A DNA stretch of 64,000 nucleotides from an uncultured Acetatifactor sp. (GTDB lineage: Bacteria; Bacillota; Clostridia; Lachnospirales; Lachnospiraceae): contig CAJUCT010000027.1 in the NCBI GenBank assembly GCA_910585015.1, positions 1-64,000 on the forward strand. The letters are read 5' to 3'. Each line of letters opens with the position of its first letter. The stretch's first letter is position 1. Below are positions 17,662 through 26,704 of the stretch, in pieces. The notes below the pieces were generated by a model. It searched no databases. It saw only the letters and a program-made list of their open reading frames with translations, and was not told the DNA's origin. The translations under genes were made by a program, and so were the position numbers.

Positions 17662-18825
17662 TCATCGGCGCGTATATTTTCTCAACATAGGAATCATATC
17701 ATACATTACGCCCAATGTATAGTCAATTTCTTCCCGGGTGGTGTAAACCGAAAAACTGAACCTTATGGTGCTGTCCCACAGCTCCCTGGGCAGTTTCATA
17801 GCCTTCAGAGTAGCCGAAGTCTGAGGCTTGTTGGAAGCACAGGCGCTTCCCGCGGATACGTAGATCCCTTTCTCCTCCAATGCGTGCAGCAGTACTTCGC
17901 TTCGGATTCCGGCGACGGAAACGCTGACCACATGAGGCGCCGTAGCCCGGCATCCCTCCTGGGGAATACCATTGACCCGGACTCCCTCCATCTGGCCGAT
18001 CTGCTCCACAAAATACTCTTTCAGTTCATACAGACGCTGCACATCCTCATTCAGATGGGAATATATCAGTTCCGCCGCCTTGGCCATCCCGGCAATGCCT
18101 GGCACATTCTCCGTGCCGGAGCGCATGTTTTTCTGCTGTCCCCCTCCGTGAACAATAGGCTGGATCTTCACCCGCTCCCCCACATAGAGGAAACCCACAC
18201 CCTTGGGGCCATGAATCTTGTGGCTGCTGACCGACAACAGATCAATCTGCATCCGTCTGGGCAGTATTCTGAACTTGCCAAATCCCTGCACCGCATCCAC
18301 ATGGAAGAGAATCCCGGGATTCTTTCGTTTGATCAGCGCCCCTGCTTCCGCTATAGGCTGCAATGCGCCCACTTCATTGTTGGTGTGCATTATGGACACC
18401 AGGATGGTCTCCGGCCGGATGGCATTTTCCAGATCCTGCAGGGAAATCCGCCCCCAGGCATCCACTGGCAGATATGTGATCTGAAAACCCTGGCTCTCCA
18501 GATACTGCATGGTCTGCAGCACTGCCGGATGCTCCACCTGGGTAGTGATCAGATGATTACCCTGCCTGCGGCCTGCCATGGCGCAGCCGATCAGCGCCAG
18601 ATTGTCCGCTTCCGTACCTCCGGAGGTAAAGAAAATCTCCTTCGCCTGCACCTTCAATATACCTGCCAGCGTCTCCCTGGCATAACGCAGATACTGCTCT
18701 GCCTCCACGCCCTTACGGTGCATACTGGAGGGGTTTCCATACTCCTCACACATAATCTTCGTAACCAGTTCCGCCACCTGGGGGAGCGCCCTTGTGGTTG
18801 CGGAATTATCTAAATATACTTCCAT
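17662..18825 (-). CDS. Cysteine desulfurase, NifS/IscS family (ThiI partner)
   Basis: PLP-dependent enzyme of 387 residues that releases sulfane sulfur from cysteine. It starts MEVYLDNSATTRALPQV; the Schiff-base lysine is in SVSSHKIHGPKGVGF and the catalytic cysteine in SAGSACASNKPQTS. It corresponds to the Bacillus NifZ type dedicated to ThiI, since thiI follows on the same strand after about 108 bases. That spacer holds a hairpin GCATCTG / CAGATGC near 17598-17620 that may limit readthrough. GGGAGGGGAG precedes the ATG at 18825; the longer frame to 18870 is not favoured. Confidence 0.94.
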   Translation of the reverse strand: MEVYLDNSATTRALPQVAELVTKIMCEEYGNPSSMHRKGVEAEQYLRYARETLAGILKVQAKEIFFTSGGTEADNLALIGCAMAGRRQGNHLITTQVEHPAVLQTMQYLESQGFQITYLPVDAWGRISLQDLENAIRPETILVSIMHTNNEVGALQPIAEAGALIKRKNPGILFHVDAVQGFGKFRILPRRMQIDLLSVSSHKIHGPKGVGFLYVGERVKIQPIVHGGGQQKNMRSGTENVPGIAGMAKAAELIYSHLNEDVQRLYELKEYFVEQIGQMEGVRVNGIPQEGCRATAPHVVSVSVAGIRSEVLLHALEEKGIYVSAGSACASNKPQTSATLKAMKLPRELWDSTIRFSFSVYTTREEIDYTLGVMYDMIPMLRKYTRR

Positions 18826-18946
18826 TGATTTCTCCCCTCTCCGTCCCCCACAGGGAGGACGGGCATACAAAGCTACTGGTTTCTATAAACTATCATATGC
18901 ATCATGGCTGTGTGCTGCGCCTGCGCATTTTGTTTCGCATCGTCCT

Positions 18947-19690
18947 TCATCTATTCTCTAATAGATACATCAGCCAGGAAAGTACGGTCATGCCCGCCGT
19001 TTCCGTCCGCAGGATCCGCCGCCCCAGCGTGATGGGAATTGCCCCGACTGCCACGGCGGACGCAACCTCCCTCTCCTCAAAACCGCCCTCCGGCCCGATC
19101 AATACTGCTATATCCTGTCCCGGCTCCAGCTTCTCCAGGACCTCCCTGGTTCTGCCCATGTCCTCCGCCAGTTCATAAGGGATCAGCTTCACAGGCAAAT
19201 TCTTCACATGCTCCAGAGCCTGCTCCCAACTCATGACCTGCCGAACCTGGGGAATCACGCCCCGTTTGCTCTGCTTGGCCGCCGCCTCGGCAATGGCCTG
19301 CCAGCGGGATACTTTTGCCGCGGCTTTCTTCTCGTCCAGTTTCACCACCGACCTGTGGGCTGCTACCGGCACGATCTGAAATGCCCCCAGCTCCACGGCC
19401 TTCTGAATAATCAGTTCCATCTTGTCCGCCTTGGGCAACCCCTGAAGCAGATATATCCGAGAAGGCAGTTCCGCGCCGTCCTCCTTGATAAAGCGAAGTT
19501 CACAGCGGACGGTATCTTCCGTAAACGCCGCGATATGGCAGCGGTACTCCCTGCCGTCCACACCGTTGCTGACAGCCAGCTCCTCCCCTATACGCATACG
19601 CAGTACATTCCTGATATGGTTCACGTCGCTGCCCTGAATCAGGATTTCCCTGCCCTGAATCTGCTGCGGCTCCACAAAGAATTGATACAT
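18947..19690 (-). CDS. rsmE: 16S rRNA m3U1498 methyltransferase RsmE
   Basis: SPOUT-fold methyltransferase, 247 residues, acting on assembled 30S subunits. An N-terminal PUA-like part (MYQFFVEPQQIQG..., DVNHIRNVLRMRIGEEL) is followed by the trefoil-knot SAM site with LIGPEGGFEEREV and LGRRILRTETAGM. The start at 19690 lies 9 bases after the prmA stop, with AGGAT as the site. The pairing prmA-rsmE is common in Gram-positive bacteria. Confidence 0.95.
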   Translation of the reverse strand: MYQFFVEPQQIQGREILIQGSDVNHIRNVLRMRIGEELAVSNGVDGREYRCHIAAFTEDTVRCELRFIKEDGAELPSRIYLLQGLPKADKMELIIQKAVELGAFQIVPVAAHRSVVKLDEKKAAAKVSRWQAIAEAAAKQSKRGVIPQVRQVMSWEQALEHVKNLPVKLIPYELAEDMGRTREVLEKLEPGQDIAVLIGPEGGFEEREVASAVAVGAIPITLGRRILRTETAGMTVLSWLMYLLENR

Positions 19691-19698
19691 AAGATATC

Positions 19699-20685
19699 CT
19701 AACCCTTCCGGCAGGTTATAGAAACCCACTCTCCCTGATAAGTCACTTCCAATATCTCAAGCCCTGCGGCCTCCGCCGCGTCCCGCACCACCTGTTCCTT
19801 GTCGTCGATGATGCCGGAGGTGATGTAGATACCGCCGGGCTTTAAATGACTCACAATCACAGGTGTCAGCGGCACCAGCACATCCGCCAGAATATTGGCT
19901 GCCACGATATCATAGCATTCATAGCCCACCTGATCCTGTATCTGTTTATCCGTGATAATGTTGCCAATCAGCAGTTCAAAATCCGCCGGATCAATGCCGT
20001 TGGCACGACAGTTATCCGCCACCGCGTCCACGGCACAGATATCCAGATCCGTTCCCAGGGCATGTTTCGCCCCAAACATCAGGGACAGGATGGCCAGGAT
20101 GCCGCTGCCCGTGCCTACATCCAGCAGTCGGGTCTCAGGCGTAATAAACTTACGCAGCTGCCGGATGCACAGCTGGGTAGTCTCATGCATTCCCGTGCCA
20201 AAAGCCGTGCCGGGATCGATATGCAGCACCAGCTTGTCCTGATCCTGGGACTTTATATCCTCCCAGGAGGGAATCACCAAAATATCATCAATATAAAACT
20301 GATGGAAATACTGCTTCCAGTTGTTGATCCAGTCAATATCCTCCGTCTCATCCACTGTCACAGTCCCCTCTCCAATCTCCATAAACAGGCGGATATTCCG
20401 AAGCTCCTGCTCCACCTTTTTCAAAAGAGATTCCGTATCCGTGGTCTCCCCCTGCACCTCCAGACTGCCGTCCTCCTTTTTTTCCACAAAAAAGCTCAGG
20501 TAGGCAATGCCGTCGTCCTCCTGCTCCTCCGGCAGAATATCCACGAACATCTGCTCCTTCTCCAGCGCAGTCAGCGGCACCTTATCCTCGATCTGCGCCC
20601 CTTCCAGTCCAATGTCGTACAGGGAACTGATTATTATGTCCTCCGCCACGGTAATTGTCTTAATTCTGAATTTCACCCATTTCAT
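19699..20685 (-). CDS. prmA: Ribosomal protein L11 methyltransferase PrmA
   Basis: Trimethylates ribosomal protein L11 using SAM. 328 residues: an N-terminal substrate-recognition domain, then a class I methyltransferase domain with RLLDVGTGSGILAIL and DIVAANILADVL, which contains the NILA-type catalytic motif. PGTAFGTGMHETT, a PrmA marker, precedes the SAM site. Start at 20685 is set by AGGAG; the frame extends upstream to 20718 without a site. First gene of the minus-strand operon, with a strong promoter at 20745-20773. Confidence 0.95.
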   Translation of the reverse strand: MKWVKFRIKTITVAEDIIISSLYDIGLEGAQIEDKVPLTALEKEQMFVDILPEEQEDDGIAYLSFFVEKKEDGSLEVQGETTDTESLLKKVEQELRNIRLFMEIGEGTVTVDETEDIDWINNWKQYFHQFYIDDILVIPSWEDIKSQDQDKLVLHIDPGTAFGTGMHETTQLCIRQLRKFITPETRLLDVGTGSGILAILSLMFGAKHALGTDLDICAVDAVADNCRANGIDPADFELLIGNIITDKQIQDQVGYECYDIVAANILADVLVPLTPVIVSHLKPGGIYITSGIIDDKEQVVRDAAEAAGLEILEVTYQGEWVSITCRKG

Positions 20686-20744
20686 ACAAACTCCTGTCCG
20701 CCCTTTTGTCAGGCACATAAAAAATAAGCTCCACGGCTCCTTTG

Positions 20745-20773
20745 ATTGTACAATCTAATAAAATTCCTGTCAA
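20745..20773 (-). promoter_or_regulatory. Promoter of the prmA operon
   Basis: Minus strand TTGACA, 17 bases, TACAAT, about 60 bases before the prmA start codon. Confidence 0.75.
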
Positions 20774-20832
20774 ATACTAATTCATACAGTTGCAAAGCGC
20801 ATGATTTTCATGCATACTGAGAGTAGAAAGTT

Positions 20833-21100
20833 CGGAAATTTCTCTGCCTCCCATGATGCCTTCTATAGGTACTGGGCGGGCAGACGCGGAACTTTAATCA
20901 GCGCCTGCCCGCTCAGTGCTCAGAGAATTTGCGGTCGCCTGAGCGGCCGGAAATTTCTCTGCCTTCTATAGCTACTGAGCGGGCAGACGCGGAACTTAAA
21001 TCAGCGCCTGCCCGCTCAGTGCTCAGAGAATTTGCGGTCGCCTGAGCGGCCGGAAATTTCTCTGCCTTCTATAGCTACTGAGTGGGCAGACGCGGAACTT
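20833..21100. repeat. 103-base tandem repeat upstream of the McrB-like gene
   Basis: Unit boundaries at 20833, 20948 and 21051; the first unit is 115 bases through a 12-base insertion, the second is 103, and the third is partial and runs up to the ribosome binding site. Each complete unit has a 13-base perfect hairpin (ACTGAGCGGGCAG / CTGCCCGCTCAGT; the first unit has a mismatch) and a smaller one (GCTCAG / CTGAGC). It fills the 20774-21119 gap. Confidence 0.9.
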
Positions 21101-21119
21101 AAATTAGGAGGAAACTGCC

Positions 21120-22547
21120 ATGAAGTTGAACAACGAAGAACAGGAGCAGGCATTTCGGGAATGGATGCGGGGCCAGTATAACGCCCAGGGAATGCGCCGA
21201 TACACGGACAACGCCATCATTGCCTACTCTCATGCGCTGCGGACAGGCTGCCGGAAATTGGAGCCCTATGTGGCAGGCAACCTTTTTTTCTATAAGAACA
21301 GCTATGAATTTGATACGGTATATGAGCAGCTTCAGGGAAAAGCCGAGTTCCGCAAGGCCAATGAAGCCTACGGCAACGGAACCCTGTCCGCCGCTATCCA
21401 GCTGTATCAAGCTTTTCTGCAGGGCGGGGATAGTTCCCAGGCCCCGGAGATCTCCGCGCCCTTTTACCTGAGACAAGAAAACGCAGTCGATTCCTATGAT
21501 GATGATCAGGGGCTCGATTTCCACTATGATGAAGTGCCCATGACGCCCCTGCAGAAAATTTACTACGGTGCGCCGGGCACCGGTAAATCCTACCGGGTAA
21601 ACAAGATGATAGAAAAAGAGTATCCCGTACCCGAGGAGCGGGACGCCCACTGCAAACGTTTAATATTCCATCCCACCTACACCTACCAGGACTTCATCGG
21701 CAGCATCAAGCCGCTGATCACGCTGGACCGCCCACTGGACTATATCTTTGCGGCAGGACCGCTGACCATACTGTTAAAAGATGCCTTTATGCATCCGGCG
21801 GAGAAATATTACCTGGTGATCGAGGAGATCAATCGGGGTAATGCCCCCTCCATCTTCGGCGATCTGTTCCAGCTGTTGGATCGCCAGAACAGCGGCAAGT
21901 CCGAATATGCGGTGGCCAACAACGATATCACGGCCTATTTTTCCCGGGATCCTGGCCTGAAAAAGCTATTTATTGAGGGGAAAATATGGTTTCCCGCCAA
22001 CTTTAATATTCTGGCCACTATGAATACCGCGGATGAAAATATCTTTGTGCTGGACAATGCCTTCAAGCGTCGTTTTGCGCTGGAATATGTGCGCATCAGT
22101 TTCGAAGATCTGCCCCAGCAGTGGAGCCATCCCTATGATACCTTCACGGGCCGCAGACCCCTGACCGCCATCTTCCAGGACACACCGCTGGAGGAATATG
22201 TGAGTCAGCTGTACTATGAGGGACATCTGTCCAGAGACTGGCCCACCTTCGCCCGGCTGGTAAACAGAATCATCGACATGGTAAACAAACAGGAGCTACA
22301 GGAACTGAGCCGCCGCTCCGACACCGCCCGCTTCCACCTGTCCCGCATTCCGGAGAACAAAAAACTGGGACCCTTCTTTGTGTCGGAGGCGGATCTGTGC
22401 CAGCGGGATACCTTCATCAACAAGGTAATCTTCTACCTAAAACAGGATGTGTTTCCAAATCACCCTCACTATCTGACCGAATCTTATGAGGAACTGTATC
22501 TGACTTACCAAGAGGACGAGGCAGATTTATTTGAGTTGTTAAGATGA
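21120..22547 (+). CDS. McrB-type AAA+ GTPase, orphan (no McrC)
   Basis: 475 residues. Residues 1-140 form an unassigned helical N-terminal region (FREWMRGQYNAQGMRRYT). The AAA+ module has Walker A GAPGTGKS (150-157), Walker B YYLVIEEINRGN (about 230-241) and the McrB-type nucleotide motif MNTADENIF (about 300), followed by DNAFKRRF. In McrBC this subunit recognises modified cytosines through an N-terminal domain and drives DNA translocation; cleavage needs McrC. No mcrC follows: the next gene is dnaJ, convergent. It may be a solitary regulator, a remnant of a restriction locus, or work with a nuclease elsewhere. Start has TTAGGAGG. Confidence 0.85.
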   Translation: MKLNNEEQEQAFREWMRGQYNAQGMRRYTDNAIIAYSHALRTGCRKLEPYVAGNLFFYKNSYEFDTVYEQLQGKAEFRKANEAYGNGTLSAAIQLYQAFLQGGDSSQAPEISAPFYLRQENAVDSYDDDQGLDFHYDEVPMTPLQKIYYGAPGTGKSYRVNKMIEKEYPVPEERDAHCKRLIFHPTYTYQDFIGSIKPLITLDRPLDYIFAAGPLTILLKDAFMHPAEKYYLVIEEINRGNAPSIFGDLFQLLDRQNSGKSEYAVANNDITAYFSRDPGLKKLFIEGKIWFPANFNILATMNTADENIFVLDNAFKRRFALEYVRISFEDLPQQWSHPYDTFTGRRPLTAIFQDTPLEEYVSQLYYEGHLSRDWPTFARLVNRIIDMVNKQELQELSRRSDTARFHLSRIPENKKLGPFFVSEADLCQRDTFINKVIFYLKQDVFPNHPHYLTESYEELYLTYQEDEADLFELLR

Positions 22548-22560
22548 ACTTCCATAACCC

Positions 22561-22592
22561 AGAGGGCGGTTTCCCACAGGAAGCCGCCCTCT
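22561..22592. terminator. Stem-loop between convergent mcrB-like and dnaJ genes
   Basis: Perfect 9-base stem AGAGGGCGG / CCGCCCTCT, 14-base loop. No T-run on either side, but the convergent position fits a bidirectional terminator. Confidence 0.55.
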
Positions 22593-22609
22593 GATAATAT
22601 CCGCCGCAT

Positions 22610-23788
22610 CTATTTCCAGAACTTTTTCTTCTTATCCTTGCCTTCTTTGCCCTCTTTTCCCTCGCCGGATTTATCGTCCTTCTCCAGCTTTTTGGCCGCA
22701 TTCAGGCTGTCGCCGCTCTCTGCGTCAAACTGGCGCAGCAGTTCCTTGGCTTCATGGGAAAGCTTGTCGGGCACCTCCACCACCAGCGTCACATAGTGGT
22801 CGCCCCGAACCTCCCTGTTGCGCAGGGTGGGAACGCCCTTACCCTTCAGACGTACCTTGGTGTCCGTCTGGGTACCGGCCTTCACATCATAGATCACCTT
22901 GCCGTCCACGGTGTCAATGACAATCTCACCGCCCAGCGCCGCCACGGCGAAAGAAATTGAAACTGTGGAGAATATGTTATAATCCTGTCTCTGGAAGATG
23001 GGATGGCGGCCTACTACCACCTCCACCAGCACATCCCCTCTGGCGCCGCCGTTTGTTCCGGGCTCACCCAGGCCAGGCAGGCGCTTGCACTGTCCGTTGT
23101 CAATGCCTGCAGGAATATCCACCGCATAACGCTTCTTCATGGGCACATAACCTGTACCACGACAGTCCGCGCATTTCTCCTTGATAATTTTGCCTGTTCC
23201 CTGACAGTCCGGACATGCCTGCACATTCCGCACCGTGCCAAAGAAGGACTGGGACGTAAATACCACCTGACCTTTGCCGCCGCATTTAGAGCAAGTCTCC
23301 GGACTGGTGCCCGGCTTGGCGCCGCTGCCGTTACACGTCTTGCAGGTCTCCTTCACTGTCAGTTCGATTTCCTTCTCGCAGCCGAACACAGCTTCCTCAA
23401 AAGTGATCCGCACACTGGTACGCAGATTGGCGCCCTTCATAGGTCCATTGCTGGCGCCCCTGCTGCGGCCGCCAAAAAAGTCGCCAAAAATATCGCCGAA
23501 AATATCGCTGAAATCAGCACCACTGAAATCAAATCCGCCGGGACCGCCTGCGCCGCCTTCGAAAGCGGCATGGCCAAACTGGTCATACTGGCGTCTCTTG
23601 TCCGGATCACTCAAAACCGCATAAGCCTCGGATGCTTCCTTGAATTTTGCCTCCGCCTCCGCATTACCTGGGTTTACATCAGGATGATACTTCTTGGCCA
23701 GGGCACGATACGCCTTCTTGATCTCTGCGTCATCTGCGTTTTTCCCGATACCCAGGACTTCATAATAATCACGTTTCTGTTCTGCCAT
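22610..23788 (-). CDS. dnaJ: Chaperone DnaJ (Hsp40)
   Basis: Co-chaperone that delivers substrates to DnaK and stimulates its ATPase. 392 residues: J domain with YHPDVNPG, Gly/Phe-rich region (GGAGGPGGFDF), four zinc-binding repeats (CKTCNGSG, CSKCGGKG, CPDCQGTG, CADCRGTG), then the substrate-binding C-terminal domains. The tail ends in an unusual run of Lys/Gly/Glu (EGKEGKEGKDKKKK). The start ATG has GGAGG. It is separated from dnaK by about 280 bases that contain a hairpin and a family B repeat, wider than usual within this operon. Confidence 0.97.
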   Translation of the reverse strand: MAEQKRDYYEVLGIGKNADDAEIKKAYRALAKKYHPDVNPGNAEAEAKFKEASEAYAVLSDPDKRRQYDQFGHAAFEGGAGGPGGFDFSGADFSDIFGDIFGDFFGGRSRGASNGPMKGANLRTSVRITFEEAVFGCEKEIELTVKETCKTCNGSGAKPGTSPETCSKCGGKGQVVFTSQSFFGTVRNVQACPDCQGTGKIIKEKCADCRGTGYVPMKKRYAVDIPAGIDNGQCKRLPGLGEPGTNGGARGDVLVEVVVGRHPIFQRQDYNIFSTVSISFAVAALGGEIVIDTVDGKVIYDVKAGTQTDTKVRLKGKGVPTLRNREVRGDHYVTLVVEVPDKLSHEAKELLRQFDAESGDSLNAAKKLEKDDKSGEGKEGKEGKDKKKKFWK

Positions 23789-23951
23789 AAATATGACCTC
23801 CGTTGTCTGTTACGATTATACTATTCTCAAAAGCCCTCAGATTCTGTTACATAAATCCGTTTTTTCTCCCGCCTCGGCCAACTCCCCGAACAGGGAAACC
23901 GTCCATCGAAAGACACGCCCGGCCTTGAATCCAGGTCTATTTATCATAACC

Positions 23952-23989
23952 ACACGAAGAATGGCCCATTACGAGCCATTCTCCCGTGT
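23952..23989. other. Stem-loop in the dnaK-dnaJ spacer
   Basis: Imperfect long stem built on AGAATGGC / GCCATTCT with outer pairing ACACG / CGTGT. It could slow readthrough or stabilise mRNA between dnaK and dnaJ. Similar GAATGCC hairpins occur at about 10983 and 49561. Confidence 0.5.
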
Positions 23990-24014
23990 ATAAACCGAAT
24001 GTAACACATCCAGG

Positions 24015-24069
24015 ACTTACCTCTTCGTGGATATCCCTTAATACGTATTTGGATGTAAAGTATCCAAAC
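24015..24069. repeat. Family B repeat, degenerate copy B4
   Basis: Inverse orientation: ACTTACCTCTTC..., AATACGTATTTGGATG, ending with hairpin 1 arms TTTGGAT / ATCCAAA directly against the dnaK stop codon. Confidence 0.75.
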
Positions 24070-25956
24070 TTATACTTCCCTGAAATCCCCGTCAATCACA
24101 TCATCCTCGGGAGCGGAAGCACCGCCGGCCTCGGGACCTGCGCCGCCGCTGAAGCCGCCCATATCCGGGCCTGCCTGGCCCCCCTGCGCCTGCTGCATGT
24201 TCTCATACATCTTGGTGAACAGGGACTGGGCGCTGTTCGTCAATTTCTCCTTGGCCGCTTTCAGTTCATCCAGATCACTGTCGCTCATCTCCTGATCCTT
24301 GGTTCTCTCCAGAATGGCCTTCACAGCCTCCAGGTCGGCCTGCACAGCGGATTTCTCGCTGTCGCTGATCTTGTCTCCCACTTCCTCTATTGCTTTCTCG
24401 GTCTGGAACACAAATGCATCCGCATCATTCCTGGCCTCCACGGCCTCCTTGCGCTTCTTGTCCTGAGCCTCGAACTCAGCGGCTTCCTTCACGGCCCTCT
24501 CGATCTCGTCGTCGGACATGTTGGAGCCTGCGGTGATGGTGATATGCTGCTCTTTGCCGGTGCCCAGATCCTTGGCGGACACGTTCACAATGCCGTTGGC
24601 ATCAATATCAAAGGTAACTTCGATCTGAGGAATACCCCTTCTTGCGGGAGGGATTCCGTCCAAACGGAACTGTCCCAGGGACTTGTTATCCCTTGCGAAC
24701 TGTCTCTCACCCTGTACCACGTTGATATCCACTGCCGTCTGATTGTCGGCCGCGGTGGAGAAGATCTGGCTCTTCTTGGTGGGGATGGTGGTATTTCTCT
24801 CAATCAGTCTGGTGGCTACGCCGCCCATGGTCTCAATGGACAGGGACAAAGGAGTAACATCCAGCAGCAGGATTTCACCTGCGCCGGCATCACCGGCCAG
24901 CTTACCGCCCTGGATGGAAGCGCCGATTGCCACGCACTCATCCGGATTCAGGGACTTGCTGGGCTCCTTGCCGGTCATCTGCCTTACCTTATCCTGCACG
25001 GCAGGAATACGGGTGGAACCGCCCACCAGCAGCACCTGGCCCAGGTCGGAATTGTTCAGCCCGGCATCCTTCATTGCATTCTGCACGGGAATAGCAGTTC
25101 TCTCCACAAGGTCGTGAGTCAGCTCGTCAAATTTCGCGCGGGTCAGATTCATGTCAAAGTGCTTGGGACCCTCCGCCGTGGCCGTGATGAAAGGCAGGTT
25201 GATATTGGTGGTCATGGCGCTGGAAAGCTCCTTCTTTGCCTTCTCCGCCGCCTCCTTCAGCCTCTGCATAGCCATCTTGTCGCCGGACAGATCCACTCCC
25301 TCAGCCTTCTTGAACTCGTCAATCATCCACTGGGTAATCTTGTTGTCAAAGTCATCGCCGCCCAGGAAGGTGTCGCCGTTGGTGGCCAACACAGTGATAA
25401 CGCCCTCGGCGATCTCGATAATAGACACATCAAAAGTACCGCCGCCCAAGTCGTATACCATGATATTCTGTTCTTTCTCATTGTCCAGGCCATAGGCCAG
25501 CGCTGCGGCGGTGGGCTCGTTGATGATGCGCTTCACATCCAGGCCCGCAATCTTACCCGCATCCTTGGTGGCCTGACGCTGTGCGTCATTGAAGTACGCG
25601 GGAACCGTGATGACAGCCTCTGTCACCTTCTCGCCCAGATAACTCTCCGCGTCCGCTTTCAGCTTCTGCAGAATCATAGCCGAAATCTGCTGGGGAGAAT
25701 ACTTCTTGTCGTCGATGGCGCGCTTATGGTCCGTACCCATCTCTCTCTTAATAGAAGAAATGGTCTTCTCCGCATTGGTCACTGCCTGACGCTTCGCCGG
25801 CTCACCGATCAGTCTCTCGCCGGTCTTGGTGAAAGCCACCACGGAAGGAGTTGTCCTTGCGCCCTCTGCGTTGGCGATAACGGTGGGCTTTCCACCTTCC
25901 ATCACAGCCACACAGCTGTTGGTTGTTCCTAAGTCAATACCAATAATCTTACTCAT
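24070..25956 (-). CDS. dnaK: Chaperone DnaK (Hsp70)
   Basis: ATP-dependent chaperone, 628 residues. It starts MSKIIGIDLGTTNSCVAVME; nucleotide-domain motifs VYDLGGGTFDVSI and LLVGGSTRIPAV are present; the substrate-binding domain begins after LLLDVTPLSLSIETMGG. A shortened form of the Gram-positive type NBD is seen (no extra loop in the ISSIKREMGTDHK region). The C-terminal tail is Gly/Ala-rich and ends DDVIDGDFREV. GAGGAGG precedes the ATG. Third gene of hrcA-grpE-dnaK-dnaJ. Confidence 0.98.
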   Translation of the reverse strand: MSKIIGIDLGTTNSCVAVMEGGKPTVIANAEGARTTPSVVAFTKTGERLIGEPAKRQAVTNAEKTISSIKREMGTDHKRAIDDKKYSPQQISAMILQKLKADAESYLGEKVTEAVITVPAYFNDAQRQATKDAGKIAGLDVKRIINEPTAAALAYGLDNEKEQNIMVYDLGGGTFDVSIIEIAEGVITVLATNGDTFLGGDDFDNKITQWMIDEFKKAEGVDLSGDKMAMQRLKEAAEKAKKELSSAMTTNINLPFITATAEGPKHFDMNLTRAKFDELTHDLVERTAIPVQNAMKDAGLNNSDLGQVLLVGGSTRIPAVQDKVRQMTGKEPSKSLNPDECVAIGASIQGGKLAGDAGAGEILLLDVTPLSLSIETMGGVATRLIERNTTIPTKKSQIFSTAADNQTAVDINVVQGERQFARDNKSLGQFRLDGIPPARRGIPQIEVTFDIDANGIVNVSAKDLGTGKEQHITITAGSNMSDDEIERAVKEAAEFEAQDKKRKEAVEARNDADAFVFQTEKAIEEVGDKISDSEKSAVQADLEAVKAILERTKDQEMSDSDLDELKAAKEKLTNSAQSLFTKMYENMQQAQGGQAGPDMGGFSGGAGPEAGGASAPEDDVIDGDFREV

Positions 25957-26004
25957 ATTCTTGTCCTCCTCGTTCTATACTGAACTGATTATATAAATGC
26001 TTTT

Positions 26005-26688
26005 CTATGAAACTACAGAAACCATGCTGTGCCTCACAACAGAATCCCTGTAGGTATAACCCTTTTGCAGTTCCTGGGCCACGGTGCCGGACTCCAACTC
26101 CTCATTTTCCACCTGCATCACTGCATTGTGCAGGTTCGGGTCGAACTCACAGCCCACAGCCTCTATGGGCTTCACACCGATGTTCTCCAGTTCCTTCATC
26201 ATCTGCTTGTAGATCTTGTTCATGCCGTCCACGAAGGGGTCACTCTGCTGCTCCTCCGGGACTGTGGCCAGGCCCCTCTCAAAATTGTCAATCACCGGAA
26301 GGATTTTCTCGATGACGCTCTTGGCGCCTGTCTCAAACATGGCCTGTTTTTCCTTCTCGGTACGGTTCCGGAAGTTTTCAAACTCCGCCAGCTGCCGTTT
26401 TACCCGATCCTCAAGTTCCGTAATCTTCTCCTTGGCCGCATCCGCTTTCTTATCCTGTTTAGCCTGCTTCTTGGCGGCCCGTTTCTCCGCCCAGGTCTTC
26501 GGATCCTCACCCTCCGGGGCATCCCCTGCCGCATCTTCTGCGGACGCCTCCCCGCCGTCCGGCTCCTCAGTGCCGTTCTCTGCGGCTTCCCTCAGGGATT
26601 CCTCCGCCGCATCCTCCGGCTGCCCTTCCGCGGTTTGCCCTTCCTCCATGATCTCTTCTTCTAAAATCTCTTTTTCCTGATCTGCCAT
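26005..26688 (-). CDS. grpE: Nucleotide exchange factor GrpE
   Basis: Cofactor that releases ADP from DnaK. 227 residues: a very acidic, low-complexity N-terminal ~90 residues (EEEIMEEGQTAEGQPEDAAE), a long coiled coil (KEKITELEDRVKRQLAEFENFRNR), and the C-terminal beta domain with IEAVGCEFDPNLHNAVMQVE and YTYRDSVVRHSMV. An upstream frame to 26724 exists; AGGAGG precedes the ATG at 26688 and that start is chosen. It lies 16 bases after hrcA. Confidence 0.96.
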   Translation of the reverse strand: MADQEKEILEEEIMEEGQTAEGQPEDAAEESLREAAENGTEEPDGGEASAEDAAGDAPEGEDPKTWAEKRAAKKQAKQDKKADAAKEKITELEDRVKRQLAEFENFRNRTEKEKQAMFETGAKSVIEKILPVIDNFERGLATVPEEQQSDPFVDGMNKIYKQMMKELENIGVKPIEAVGCEFDPNLHNAVMQVENEELESGTVAQELQKGYTYRDSVVRHSMVSVVS

Positions 26689-26704
26689 GACAGCGCTATG
26701 CCTC

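Noticed and set aside
20833..21100. Possible CRISPR array or origin iterons before the McrB-like gene
   Set aside because: Units are ~103 bases with no spacers; no dnaA, dnaA-boxes or partition genes nearby.
23986..25932. 648-codon plus-strand open frame opposite dnaK
   Set aside because: Antisense of dnaK; long because of GC-biased third positions, with Leu/His/Gly-rich meaningless sequence.
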